A stretch of 25,106 nt of DNA from the IMG/VR virus record IMGVR_UViG_3300008117_001167, positions 1-25,106 of that record; one strand, 5' to 3'. This document shows, in pieces, positions 14,401 to 23,123 of this stretch; the first letter of the stretch is position 1; each line of letters begins with the position of its first letter. The DNA comes from a virus. A program made the position numbers and the translations under genes. The notes below the pieces were generated by a model, which ran no database searches, was not told the DNA's origin, and was given only the letters and a program-made list of their open reading frames with translations.

Positions 14401-14607
14401 CTAATTGCTTTCTTCTAGTTCAACCTTTGCTTCTGCGATTTTTGCTGATAATTTATCTTCAACAAATTTATATACACGTTCAAAAGCCTGATCTGTATTT
14501 TCTCCATCACGCTTCGAATCTGTAACTCCAAGATCTAATCTTAGAGATTGAAAATTGCCAAGATTTAATGTGTAACCCAAAGTAACTGTTACTTTTGTAT
14601 CTTCCAT
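14401..14607 (-). CDS. Small conserved-looking protein of unknown function
   Basis: The protein has 68 residues. The ATG at 14607 is chosen because AAGGG lies about 7 nt upstream and it leaves a 14-nt gap from the preceding gene; an ATG at 14640 would add 11 residues and overlap that gene. Residues 1-30 look like two amphipathic beta strands (KVTVTLGYTLNLGNFQSLRLDLGV). A helix follows (TDQAFERVYKFVEDKLSAKIAEAKVELEE) that may form a coiled coil. It is acidic with no cysteines. I do not recognise a family. Its position among replication genes suggests an accessory role, without further evidence. Confidence 0.68.
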   Translation of the reverse strand: MEDTKVTVTLGYTLNLGNFQSLRLDLGVTDSKRDGENTDQAFERVYKFVEDKLSAKIAEAKVELEESN

Positions 14608-14621
14608 TTCATACCCTTCTG

Positions 14622-15164
14622 TTATATTGATTCTGACCAAATTGGTATGAATCTACCATCTTCAGTCTTTGTATATGTAAGTATACCATCTCCCATTCGT
14701 CTGGTCAACTCAGCCTTTGTAGGAGTAATATCATTTGTTATTAAATTATCTTTTCTTGGTCTACCAATATGGTATGTAGCCAGTATATCACGAATCTCTT
14801 TTACTTGTGATTCAGAATAATAAGATCGTACTTGCCATCCTCTTGCTCCACCTTTTTGAGATCCCGTTGGAAAAGGAATAATTCCACGTTTCATTAATGA
14901 AGGCATATACTTTTTATGTCTATTAACAAGATCAGCAGTTTCTCCTACTGTATATGCTCGCTCTCTTTTATTTTTAAAGTCACTAATTAAACAACTTTCT
15001 AATCTATCTTTATTAATATTATAAATTGACATAATGCCATTGGATCTGTTATAATGCACAATTCTAACAAGATCTTTATTTAAAAACCATACCTTTTTAT
15101 TTCCAGGTATTACAGGAGCGACATTGTATTCTTCGCTCGTTCTATTTCCTTTTTTAGTAGCCAT
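14622..15164 (-). CDS. MerR-like winged-helix DNA-binding protein
   Basis: The protein has 180 residues. The middle contains a MerR/excisionase-type HTH: YTVGETADLVNRHKKYMPSL (71-90), then MKRGIIPFP and a wing with YYSESQVKEIRDIL (116-129). The N-terminal 70 residues are a separate beta-rich basic segment, and the C-terminus has a basic linker (GRPRKDN) and a short helical part. A strong GGAGG ribosome binding site precedes the ATG at 15164. It is the first gene after the structural block and heads the replication genes, a sensible place for a regulator or origin-binding protein. No effector domain or target operator is recognised. The HTH call is fairly good and the role is inferred. Confidence 0.65.
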   Translation of the reverse strand: MATKKGNRTSEEYNVAPVIPGNKKVWFLNKDLVRIVHYNRSNGIMSIYNINKDRLESCLISDFKNKRERAYTVGETADLVNRHKKYMPSLMKRGIIPFPTGSQKGGARGWQVRSYYSESQVKEIRDILATYHIGRPRKDNLITNDITPTKAELTRRMGDGILTYTKTEDGRFIPIWSESI

Positions 15165-15179
15165 CTACCTTCCTCCGAA

Positions 15180-15614
15180 TCAGATGGCGGATGATAAAAA
15201 ATTCTTGATCCGCACATTAAACAAAAAATTTCTAAATGAGATACCGTCTACCCTAGATGTTGTAATTTTCTTTATTACCACGTTTACGTTTTTACCTGCT
15301 TCTGTATCACCACTATTTACAGGAGATGCCGTAACTATTGGAGGATATTTAAATTCTGGCTTTATTTGATAGGAAAAAGATTGCTGGCTTCCGACGCTCT
15401 GGTTGCTACTCTTAACAACATCAATATATCCTGCTATAACTCTTGTTTCAGATATTTTTGCACTCTGAGATGTAAAGTTAGGAACATCTACCGTAACATA
15501 TTTATAAATTGCAGGGGATACCTGAACAGATAAATCATTGATAGCACGAACTATTTGATCTATATAAGATACATCTATTGGTTGTCCTGGTTCTGGTGAT
15601 GGTATTTTTGCCAT
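15180..15614 (-). CDS. Probable small structural (tail/virion) protein
   Basis: The protein has 144 residues. The N-terminus (PSPEPGQPIDVSYIDQIVRAINDLS) resembles the trimerising helical leader seen in phage tail-tip and fibre proteins. The rest is beta-rich with few charges (TSQSAKISETRVIAGYIDV, YQIKPEFKYPPIVTASPV). No enzyme motif, cysteine, signal peptide or membrane segment is present. The start has a strong AGGAGG site and a possible extended -10 promoter directly upstream. It is the last gene of the tail block, so a minor virion protein is the best guess. Confidence 0.6.
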   Translation of the reverse strand: MAKIPSPEPGQPIDVSYIDQIVRAINDLSVQVSPAIYKYVTVDVPNFTSQSAKISETRVIAGYIDVVKSSNQSVGSQQSFSYQIKPEFKYPPIVTASPVNSGDTEAGKNVNVVIKKITTSRVDGISFRNFLFNVRIKNFLSSAI

Positions 15615-15629
15615 TATTCCTCCTGTCTA

Positions 15630-15638
15630 ATTATACCA
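15630..15638 (-). promoter_or_regulatory. Possible extended -10 promoter TGGTATAAT
   Basis: The minus strand reads TGGTATAAT across the stop codon of the upstream gene, a perfect extended -10. TTGAAA lies 15 nt before TATAAT as a weak -35 with a short spacer. A start near 15623 would give a short leader containing AGGAGG and then the ATG at 15614. It could boost the last tail gene and the replication genes beyond. Chance occurrence in AT-rich DNA remains possible. Confidence 0.4.
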
Positions 15639-16071
15639 GACTGCCTTCATTTTCAAATAATATAGCATCTGCAAATCTTTCTAACGGTATGGTTTTTGTT
15701 TGTACAGCAATATGAACATATGTTTTTGCTGCATCATAAACTATAGAATAATTTGTTTGAGATGTTTTAGTATAAAACTGCCATCCAGAATTATTCCATT
15801 TTACATATATACAATATTCTTCCATCCCAGCCTGTGGCTGCCACGCTAAATTAATAACTCTATTTGTCTTATCTATAATCATACTATTTAAAATTTCTGA
15901 TGGAGTATCTTCTGCTATAATTTTATACGCTGGAGACCAGTGCGACATTCTATTTTTATCTTCAGATATAAATCTATATCTTAAAACATATTTTCTATTC
16001 TCGCCAAAAAATCCAGGTAGTTTTGATTTTGGTATAATAATTTTTTTAATACCAGAGTCTGGAGTAGGCAT
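15631..16071 (-). CDS. Tail-associated protein with fibronectin-III-like domain
   Basis: The protein has 146 residues and is predominantly beta. YVLRYRFISEDKNRMSHWSP (28-47) and VINLAWQPQAGMEEYCIYVKW (about 72-92) have the strand and Trp/Tyr placement of fibronectin type III modules. A short polar leader precedes (MPTPDSGIKKIIIPK). Such modules in phage tail and virion proteins are usually surface-exposed binding or spacer domains. The ATG at 16071 overlaps the stop of the fibre-like gene as TAATG. The domain call is by pattern only, so the exact fold is uncertain. Confidence 0.6.
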   Translation of the reverse strand: MPTPDSGIKKIIIPKSKLPGFFGENRKYVLRYRFISEDKNRMSHWSPAYKIIAEDTPSEILNSMIIDKTNRVINLAWQPQAGMEEYCIYVKWNNSGWQFYTKTSQTNYSIVYDAAKTYVHIAVQTKTIPLERFADAILFENEGSLV

Positions 16072-17189
16072 TATTGCACATCCAAAGCAAATCTAAACTC
16101 TATATAATTGCTTGTATTTGCTGCCTTAATAATAGTCTCTGCATTTGTATTTTTTAAAACTGTATAGCCAGTCATTCCATAAACTGGATTGATTGTAGAA
16201 ATATTTTCAAATCTTATTGCATCAAGGCCAATATAAAAGTCTGGAGATGGTACGCCATTGTTTATTACAGTAGTATATATTTTTACAATACTAACATTAT
16301 TCCATGTGAAGCCAGTGCTTTTATATAGTTCCTGTATTTGTTTGGTTATAACATGATACCTATTAGTTGCAAAGTTATAATCATTTGCATTCATTACAAC
16401 TTCAAATCTAGCCCACTCTGCAACTCCAGCCGTATCACTTTCTGCAAACTCTAATAATATTCTTACTTCGTCTGGAACAATAGAAGGATCTGGATCTTTG
16501 TTTATAATACTAAATGCTAATTTAATTTGATCAGTAGGTGCATTAGAGTTAAAGTCTAATCCCACACCCAAAAGATGGATGTGGTTTGACCCTGATGTTA
16601 TATTTAAATGACCTCCAGAAACTGTCAAGTTTGCTGAATCACCTTTTAACATAACTATATTATTATAAAAACGTGCTCTCTCATATCTTGAGATTCTGTC
16701 AGTATTTGTAAATAATCTGTTATCAGAGTTTGTCTGAAATGCATCATATGGCTGATTAATAACATTGTCATTATTTGATCCATCCAATGGTGCATAAACA
16801 ATCGGAAGTGCTGTTGCAGAAGACTGATTATGATATTCCCAATTTTCATTTACAGTAAATGCAAATAATGTTCTACTGTCATATGCTCCTGCAGATGGAT
16901 TAGCACCAGCAGAGTAAACTCCTACTTCAGAAATCTCATATCTTTCATCTGTTGGCAATTCTGCTGTAAGAACTATTTTATCTAATCCATCTTCATTTAC
17001 ATACCCTCTTGATGTAACTGGAACTCTAAACATTTCAAAATCTAACGATTGCTTACTAGAATAGTCTCCAAAATTTTGATTTGTTGCTAATGGCTTGGCT
17101 CCGCATCCTATTGCAATATAAGATGCATAGGCTGGCGCCTGGCCAATTAAATATTTTGCTAATATCGCTTTTCCTGTATTTGTAATCAT
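16071..17189 (-). CDS. Tail fibre / baseplate-attached fibre-like protein
   Basis: The protein has 372 residues. The N-terminus (TNTGKAILAKYLIGQAPAYA, then SYIAIGCGAKP) matches the start of phage tail-fibre proteins of the collar/DUF3751 style, where this part attaches the fibre to the tail. SEVGVYSAG near residue 90 belongs to the same module. The C-terminal half (from about 155) is a beta-rich domain with alternating hydrophobic strands (LTVSGGHLNITSGSNHIHLLG; WARFEVVMNANDYNF) that resembles a carbohydrate-binding jelly roll. It probably contacts the host surface. A GAGGTGAATCC ribosome binding site precedes the ATG at 17189, which overlaps the upstream stop as ATGA. Confidence 0.65.
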   Translation of the reverse strand: MITNTGKAILAKYLIGQAPAYASYIAIGCGAKPLATNQNFGDYSSKQSLDFEMFRVPVTSRGYVNEDGLDKIVLTAELPTDERYEISEVGVYSAGANPSAGAYDSRTLFAFTVNENWEYHNQSSATALPIVYAPLDGSNNDNVINQPYDAFQTNSDNRLFTNTDRISRYERARFYNNIVMLKGDSANLTVSGGHLNITSGSNHIHLLGVGLDFNSNAPTDQIKLAFSIINKDPDPSIVPDEVRILLEFAESDTAGVAEWARFEVVMNANDYNFATNRYHVITKQIQELYKSTGFTWNNVSIVKIYTTVINNGVPSPDFYIGLDAIRFENISTINPVYGMTGYTVLKNTNAETIIKAANTSNYIEFRFALDVQ

Positions 17190-17689
17190 GGATTCACCTC
17201 ATATATTGTATCATCTAATACTTCGCCGTCAGCGACTATTGAAACCTCTACCTGCTCGTCCCGCCCTAAGTTAACTACATTTATAACAAGGTTTCCAGTC
17301 TCTGAATCAATATATACAATAGAGCAGTTTGGACCAGTACCGCAAGATGGCACTTTGGCTGAAAAGTTTATAGGGAATTTTTTAAAATAGTTTGAATCTG
17401 TATCTTGCAATGCCAATATATTTTGAGGATTATACTGAAAATATAAGTTAGTTAAATTCTTTATTGGTTGATAAGAAATATTTTGACCATTTATAATATC
17501 AGACCTTAAAATATTTATAAGTTCTTGACCACCTATATTTTCAAATATTAGATCTGTCATTATTTCTATAGGAGTTGTCTCATCATCAAAAAGAATAATA
17601 TCTGTAGTTGCTGCTTTTACATCTTGATTATCTTGATTAGGATTTGGACTTGAAGAGGGTAGATCTGGAGTACTGTTTACTGGTGACAT
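17186..17689 (-). CDS. Minor tail protein of unknown role
   Basis: The protein has 167 residues from the ATG at 17689. A GTG at 17701 is possible, but GTGAGG sits 6-7 nt before the ATG and supports the shorter form. The first 30 residues are Pro/Ser/Asn/Gln-rich and disordered (NSTPDLPSSSPNPNQDNQD). The rest is mixed alpha/beta with hydrophobic strands (SIVYIDSETGNLVINVVN; EVSIVADGEVL) and two cysteines (SCGTGPNCS). It overlaps the fibre-like gene downstream by 4 nt and lies next to the hub gene upstream. No family is recognised; an adaptor between hub and fibre is a guess from position. Confidence 0.62.
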   Translation of the reverse strand: MSPVNSTPDLPSSSPNPNQDNQDVKAATTDIILFDDETTPIEIMTDLIFENIGGQELINILRSDIINGQNISYQPIKNLTNLYFQYNPQNILALQDTDSNYFKKFPINFSAKVPSCGTGPNCSIVYIDSETGNLVINVVNLGRDEQVEVSIVADGEVLDDTIYEVNP

Positions 17690-17690
17690 A

Positions 17691-20600
17691 CTAAACCTCA
17701 CTCATATACAGTGTCATCTGTGGACCACTGCTATTTTTATTATATTCCATATGATAAATGACAAATCTTGTATCTTCTGAAGATATTATATCATTATTAG
17801 AACTATCTTTATATTTTATATTTACAATATCTCCTAATTGAATCATAGGATTAGTAAATACTTTTACTCCAACATTTTTTCTTGGCTTTAGCATTTTATT
17901 AATCATCCAACCCATTAAATCATTTGCATCATCGTTTGACTGGATATAGACTGGATTTAATGAAAATTCTTTTTTACCATAAGATAGTCTACTTGTTTTT
18001 ATCTTATCGTAATCTAGTGCGGATCTTATTGGAGAAACAATAAGACCATCTTTTCCTATTGCTGGATCAGAAAAGTTCGCATTCTTAGCAAAATAAGAAT
18101 CAACAGTTAGTTGATCATTTGATTCTTGTGTAAATGTAATACCTTGAATTCTTAAATAGTTACCACTTGTTTCATCTAGATTAAGAGATGTATCTGTAGC
18201 ATTAAAGACCATAAATTCTGCGCCATATGATCCTGCCTTAAATCCTGAAATTGCATATCCTTTTATTCTATTGAATGTTGGAGAAAGTTGTGCGTATAAA
18301 GCGGGATAGGCTTTATCATATCTTATTTTTAGATAAGCGGCTTCTCTCATAATTGTTCCAAATTCATCAAAATAAATATTAAATGATGGCGGCTGACTCA
18401 TATTAATTCCAGATAAATATGTTGACTGAACCATTCCAGACATTGCATATTTTCTAAATGATTCATTTGTTGTAATGTGCTCATCTCCAAATGCTGCAGC
18501 AACTGGAGTATCAATGGTTGATGCTGTGTTTTGGCTATAATTACTTGCAAGAGCATAAATATTTTCAAACATACATTTTGATCCACCACGAACAAATAAC
18601 GCAACATTATTATAAATTGGCAAAGGAGATGAGTCATCAACAATTTTTATTAAGTTATTGTTCATGTATAGGTAAAATCTTCTGAATGATCCCACATCTT
18701 CATACTCTACTGCAAGATCATATACAGTTGGACTTTGCTCACCAAGCATTCTGGACTGTCCTGTAAATTTACCATCATCAACTATAATATTGCTAAGTCC
18801 TCCCCAAAGTTTTACAGGAATAGCCTTACCACTTGGGTCTGAATAAATTTTATAAAATATCACATTGTGAAGATTGTCTACTTCTGAAGAATACTCGCTT
18901 ATATTTTTTTCTGTTAATGCAATAACCTCTAAGTAATATCCAACATTAGTTGTTGGATTTATCATAACACCAATGCCACCAGACCCACCAGAAATATTTA
19001 ATTGCTGATTTGGCTGACTTCCTGGCAAAACATATACTGGCATAGAGTTAACTGGTGTTTGTTCTTTAGTATCACTTACTTCAAGTTTGCCTATGATTCT
19101 CATTCTTGTTCCAAAATGCTTATACTTATTATCTAATGGCTTGTATTGATAGGAAACAAATTTTAATGGAGTTTCTATGGTGCTGAAAGAAGGCCCACTC
19201 ATAACTAAAGCAGATGCTTGAACTGATCCTGCCTGAGTAGATTTAGTTGTATTGGTTTGAGACTCATTAACGTATGAATGAGATAAAAAGTTTTTAATTA
19301 TGCTAGATCTTACTGTTTCCTTTGCTTTATTATTATTAACACCAGCAGGAATGGATGTTCCCAAAGATAAGGTTGCTATATCATTATTATCTAATATATC
19401 TTGTTCATTTAATCCAAACAGATGCTTACTTTCCATATTCATTCCACGAACATATAAATCGTTATACCAGTGTGAGTTTAATCCAGCATCATGAGAAACT
19501 ATTGTAGTTCCAAATTGTCCACGTCCGTGTCTTGCCACTTCTCCATTTTTCATTACAGTCTTACCGTTAATTTCTTCATATTTAGGTTCAGCATATATTC
19601 TAACAAGGCCAGTCGGATATATTTTTCCATTAAATGATAACTTAGACATATAGTCTTGATATTCTTGATTACTACTAATCCATACATTTCCTACTGCCCC
19701 GACTGTTTCTGTTGTATACAATATCTTTCCATCTTTTTCTCCAGTTATAATATTTTTTTCTGTTCCAGGAATATTATATTGAACAGCGTCAAACTTTATA
19801 ATTTCACCATTAGCATAAAAATATCCGTTATGTCTTCCTAGCCAATAAACTGCTTCTCCTAAATCTATAACATTATCTATCAAAGTATTATTTACAACAT
19901 TTGGAACCTTAGAAGACAAATTAGAATTTAGTGGGATTGCAGAAAGATTATATGACGACTGATCTCTAGTTTCATTGTTAATTGATCTAAGATTTTTATC
20001 TCCAACTATTTCCCATAATAGTACTGGTTTATATATCCAATTTTTAGCAGCAACTTCATTATCAATCATAGATGCTTGTTTTATACTTCCATAAGATCTT
20101 TGAATATATCTTGTATCGTAATTAATTACTCCATCATTATATACATTTTTTTCTTCAGAAGACACCTCAATAATATTGGCAAGTTTACTTTGCTTATCTT
20201 TGTTTTCAATAACACCAGTATCTATAAGGTCGTCTGATCCAATAAGCGACATATCTATATTTCTATCTGTGTTTGATGGCATCATATAATTTTTACTCAT
20301 CATAACAAAGTTATTGTATTCATCAAAAAACATTGATGTTTGAGTTGAAACAGCAAGATCATTTAATACCTCCGATATTGTTCTATCTGGTGCTATATAA
20401 AAGAAAGGTATTATTAATTCTTTTTCCCCTAAAATTCTTTTAAAGGTATAGTTAGAAAACCCTATAGAGTCTAACAGTAAAGATACTGCATAACTAAGAG
20501 ATACATTTGGGACAAGCATTTCTGGCGCCTTAGTTGATTCAAAATAAAAATATAAATCTCGTAAATTAATATCTACTTTTCTATTAGAATGAGAAAAACC

Positions 20601-22088
20601 AAAAAACCCTTCAGAGTACATAGTCTTTATGGGGATAAAGTAATCATACCCACTAACATTAACAATAATTTCATAAAACTTAATCTGTAGATTATTTGAT
20701 GCATAGTCTTTTATTATACTTAAACTATTGTTTTCGCTAAACGCATTATCATAGTCAAAAATTTGTACCTTGCCGTTAGATGCCAAAAGTTGTCCTACAG
20801 GCAATCCGCTAGTTCCCAAATCTGAGGCAGTCTTAGATAAATCAAAACTTACCACCTTGTCTGATATATCTGCACAAAGTCTTGGTGAAAGTTCAATAAG
20901 ATCAAAAGTAGAATTTATCTTATTCATACTATCAACAACAATTCTTAAACCCTTGATATATTCAAATTCACGATAAATATTTTTGTTTTCTGAACTTGAT
21001 AAAAATTTTGGAGGATTTACAAAATCAGTAACAAAATTAGTTAAACGGTCTACAGTTTCTTCTGCCAATATCCATCCGTATTCTGGAGTAAAGGTTTCCC
21101 AATCATTATTAAACCAAATATGATATTGGCCTATATCAGATTCATCTGATTTAACTAAATAAGCGTATCCCTCAATGGATTTTTCTGGTAGAAATAATAC
21201 ATTATTATATTCTTCAGCCCTTATAAAAACATCTTTGTACTTATCTGGAACAATTAAGCCATAAGATATTTCAACATATCCATCTTCTTTTATTATTGGA
21301 GTGCCGTCTTTTCTTGTAGTACCAGAATTAAAAGATATGACATCTATCCAATTATTATTATTTAATAGTTGTACTTTCCATTTTACTGGTGTAGTTTTAT
21401 TGGAATCTCCATAAAATGGATCTGAAAATGATCCTGATGAATTAGAGAATGGTCCAAGATCTACAGAGCCAACATTTGTCTGCATTTTAATAACTATTCT
21501 ATTTGCAGGTACTGGATTTTCATACACTACGAATGGTGCTGTATCATCTATATAATTTTGCCCATTAAATAACTTATTTGCTATACCTCTTAAATTTCCA
21601 GAATCTGTTCTAAAGGAAGTCCAATATTTAAAGTTATCATTTTTATCTGCCATATAGTATCTAGGCCTATTTGACATATTCATGTTAGAATGATGAAGTT
21701 TTCTACCTGGAAGATATGCTGCCTTATTTATTCCAGAGCGTGGTCTAAATCTTTTAAAGCAGTCTTCTAAAGAATATAACATTTCATTCTTTTTATTTTG
21801 TGCCAATAAAAACCAGGGCTGAGAGTTATTTTCTGGATCTATTCCGCCATCAATTTTTACATCAGCATCAGTTGCTCCAGTATAAAAATTACCTGTGTCA
21901 TTTACATCAAAGGTATTTGGAATTGTTTTATATTTATCAGATATATCTGATGATGGTCTATATCTATAATTTCCTATTCTAAAAATATTTTTTGCAATGT
22001 TCATATTCCACTCTGCAATAACTGCAGACTGTGTCCTAACAGTTGGAGATGTTTCTAAATATGTTTTAAGTTCTTCGTTTTGAAACAT
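17691..22088 (-). CDS. Large tail hub / minor tail protein with binding domains
   Basis: The protein has 1465 residues. The ATG at 22088 is chosen because AGAGG precedes it and it overlaps the upstream stop as TAATG; an upstream in-frame ATG at 22121 adds 11 residues. Residues about 180-420 have discoidin-like beta segments (NRIVIKMQTNVGSVDLG; GLRIVVDSMNKINSTFDLIEL). The stretch about 430-700 (ISDKVVSFDLSK to DRTISEVLNDLAVSTQTSMFFDEYN) resembles the Tal/gp27-like hub core. Residues about 965-1185 look like an inserted concanavalin/LamG jelly roll (YDLAVEYEDVGSFRRFYLYM). The C-terminus returns to a hub-type domain (VFTNPMIQLGDIVNIKYKD). It should form the tail tip and bind the cell surface. 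No peptidase or lysozyme motif was seen. Confidence 0.75.
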   Translation of the reverse strand: MFQNEELKTYLETSPTVRTQSAVIAEWNMNIAKNIFRIGNYRYRPSSDISDKYKTIPNTFDVNDTGNFYTGATDADVKIDGGIDPENNSQPWFLLAQNKKNEMLYSLEDCFKRFRPRSGINKAAYLPGRKLHHSNMNMSNRPRYYMADKNDNFKYWTSFRTDSGNLRGIANKLFNGQNYIDDTAPFVVYENPVPANRIVIKMQTNVGSVDLGPFSNSSGSFSDPFYGDSNKTTPVKWKVQLLNNNNWIDVISFNSGTTRKDGTPIIKEDGYVEISYGLIVPDKYKDVFIRAEEYNNVLFLPEKSIEGYAYLVKSDESDIGQYHIWFNNDWETFTPEYGWILAEETVDRLTNFVTDFVNPPKFLSSSENKNIYREFEYIKGLRIVVDSMNKINSTFDLIELSPRLCADISDKVVSFDLSKTASDLGTSGLPVGQLLASNGKVQIFDYDNAFSENNSLSIIKDYASNNLQIKFYEIIVNVSGYDYFIPIKTMYSEGFFGFSHSNRKVDINLRDLYFYFESTKAPEMLVPNVSLSYAVSLLLDSIGFSNYTFKRILGEKELIIPFFYIAPDRTISEVLNDLAVSTQTSMFFDEYNNFVMMSKNYMMPSNTDRNIDMSLIGSDDLIDTGVIENKDKQSKLANIIEVSSEEKNVYNDGVINYDTRYIQRSYGSIKQASMIDNEVAAKNWIYKPVLLWEIVGDKNLRSINNETRDQSSYNLSAIPLNSNLSSKVPNVVNNTLIDNVIDLGEAVYWLGRHNGYFYANGEIIKFDAVQYNIPGTEKNIITGEKDGKILYTTETVGAVGNVWISSNQEYQDYMSKLSFNGKIYPTGLVRIYAEPKYEEINGKTVMKNGEVARHGRGQFGTTIVSHDAGLNSHWYNDLYVRGMNMESKHLFGLNEQDILDNNDIATLSLGTSIPAGVNNNKAKETVRSSIIKNFLSHSYVNESQTNTTKSTQAGSVQASALVMSGPSFSTIETPLKFVSYQYKPLDNKYKHFGTRMRIIGKLEVSDTKEQTPVNSMPVYVLPGSQPNQQLNISGGSGGIGVMINPTTNVGYYLEVIALTEKNISEYSSEVDNLHNVIFYKIYSDPSGKAIPVKLWGGLSNIIVDDGKFTGQSRMLGEQSPTVYDLAVEYEDVGSFRRFYLYMNNNLIKIVDDSSPLPIYNNVALFVRGGSKCMFENIYALASNYSQNTASTIDTPVAAAFGDEHITTNESFRKYAMSGMVQSTYLSGINMSQPPSFNIYFDEFGTIMREAAYLKIRYDKAYPALYAQLSPTFNRIKGYAISGFKAGSYGAEFMVFNATDTSLNLDETSGNYLRIQGITFTQESNDQLTVDSYFAKNANFSDPAIGKDGLIVSPIRSALDYDKIKTSRLSYGKKEFSLNPVYIQSNDDANDLMGWMINKMLKPRKNVGVKVFTNPMIQLGDIVNIKYKDSSNNDIISSEDTRFVIYHMEYNKNSSGPQMTLYMSEV

Positions 22089-22771
22089 TATACCTCTTCC
22101 AGAGTTACAGAAATATTCCAAAAGTCAAAGTTACTTCCACCACGTTTTACAACACTATAAGTAAAATCTGCAAAGTACATTTGCATCAATTGACTATATT
22201 GCCCTAAGTGTCCATATGCTTTAGAATCTTTTCCAAAATTAGAATATTTATCATATGATAAATAAACCCAAAATGGACCTTGATGGTTTTCGTACCAGTC
22301 TAATATTTCTACTCCACCTGCTCCACCATCTGTTGTATATTGTAGATCTGCGCCAGTACTTAATCCATATCCATTGTTTGGAGAAATTCCTGTTGTAGCA
22401 TTAAAATCTGGTACAGTAAAATATGATCGTGATGGCAACATTTGCCAGGATGTTGAAAGTTGTAACTTATCAGCAATATGATAAGATCTCATTCTTCCAT
22501 TAATCATTCTTTCTCTTGTTTCAATTCTCGTAGTATTAAAATCTAATGAACTTCTATTGTCGTCAGATAAAATTAAAAATTGATTGTATACAGATTCATC
22601 TGTCTCTGAACCTGGATTTTGTCCTATCTCTAATCCATTAGGAACATATACCTTAAAATCTGGATCGCCTTCTTTTGGAGCAGAAACTAATGTACCAGAA
22701 TTATTGGCCCAAAGCATTGCTTGTGGCCTTTGATACTTTTTCCTACCTGTCATATACGATAGCGTTGACAT
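22088..22771 (-). CDS. Distal tail (Dit-like) or tail-tip protein
   Basis: The protein has 227 residues between the tape measure and the hub, where siphoviruses normally encode the distal tail protein that forms the ring joining tube and tip. It is beta-rich with many aromatics (RSYHIADKLQLSTSWQMLPSRSYF; GPFWVYLSYDKYSNFG) and a C-terminal strand pair (FADFTYSVVKRGGSNFDFWNISVTLEEV) of the kind that packs in tail rings. There are no catalytic motifs or cysteines. The ATG overlaps the stop of the tape-measure C-terminal frame as TAATG, and its own stop overlaps the hub start. The role comes mainly from gene order. Confidence 0.6.
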   Translation of the reverse strand: MSTLSYMTGRKKYQRPQAMLWANNSGTLVSAPKEGDPDFKVYVPNGLEIGQNPGSETDESVYNQFLILSDDNRSSLDFNTTRIETRERMINGRMRSYHIADKLQLSTSWQMLPSRSYFTVPDFNATTGISPNNGYGLSTGADLQYTTDGGAGGVEILDWYENHQGPFWVYLSYDKYSNFGKDSKAYGHLGQYSQLMQMYFADFTYSVVKRGGSNFDFWNISVTLEEV

Positions 22772-23061
22772 TATAAGTTTGCTCCTCTAAGTCTCTTTGA
22801 GTCTACTTGCTTAATGTGCGTCATTACTGCCCGTGCAATTTCGTCAGGGTTTGCATCAGACTTAACATTGACATTAATACTATAATTATACACTGAGTCT
22901 CCTATTGAGTCCCCACTATTAATTGCTCTCATTTTATCTATTCCATGAGAATTTACTGCATACCTACTCATTACAAACTCCCCTGGAGTTAACATTGCTG
23001 GAACAGTATCTGTGCCTTTAGCAAATCCACCATTTAAGAAACGTGGTATTGTTCCACCCAT
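22771..23061 (-). CDS. Tape measure C-terminal segment in the -1 frame
   Basis: From the ATG at 23061 this is 96 residues. The same frame stays open upstream to 23163 without ATG, GTG or TTG, reading NWIGGIIKPRYLRKGGLTG before the Met. The sequence (GGFAKGTDTVPAMLTPGEFVM) is the typical end of tape measure proteins, usually fused to the long helical part. Here it sits -1 relative to the upstream 660-codon segment, which ends at a TAG at 23124-23126. No good ribosome binding site precedes 23061. The likely explanations are a -1 ribosomal frameshift, a real frameshift mutation tolerated as two proteins, or a sequence/assembly error. It ends with SNADPDEIARAV-like helical residues and TAATG coupling to the next gene. 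Confidence 0.72.
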   Translation of the reverse strand: MGGTIPRFLNGGFAKGTDTVPAMLTPGEFVMSRYAVNSHGIDKMRAINSGDSIGDSVYNYSINVNVKSDANPDEIARAVMTHIKQVDSKRLRGANL

Positions 23062-23123
23062 TGAACGATATAGTGATCCTGTTAATCCACCTTTACGAAG
23101 GTATCTTGGTTTTATAATACCGC

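Noticed and set aside
22080-22100. TATAAT at the start of the hub gene as a promoter
   Set aside because: The TATAAT is made by a GTA-TAA-TG stop/start overlap and includes part of the ATG, so transcription from it would start after the start codon. The same holds at about 22771.
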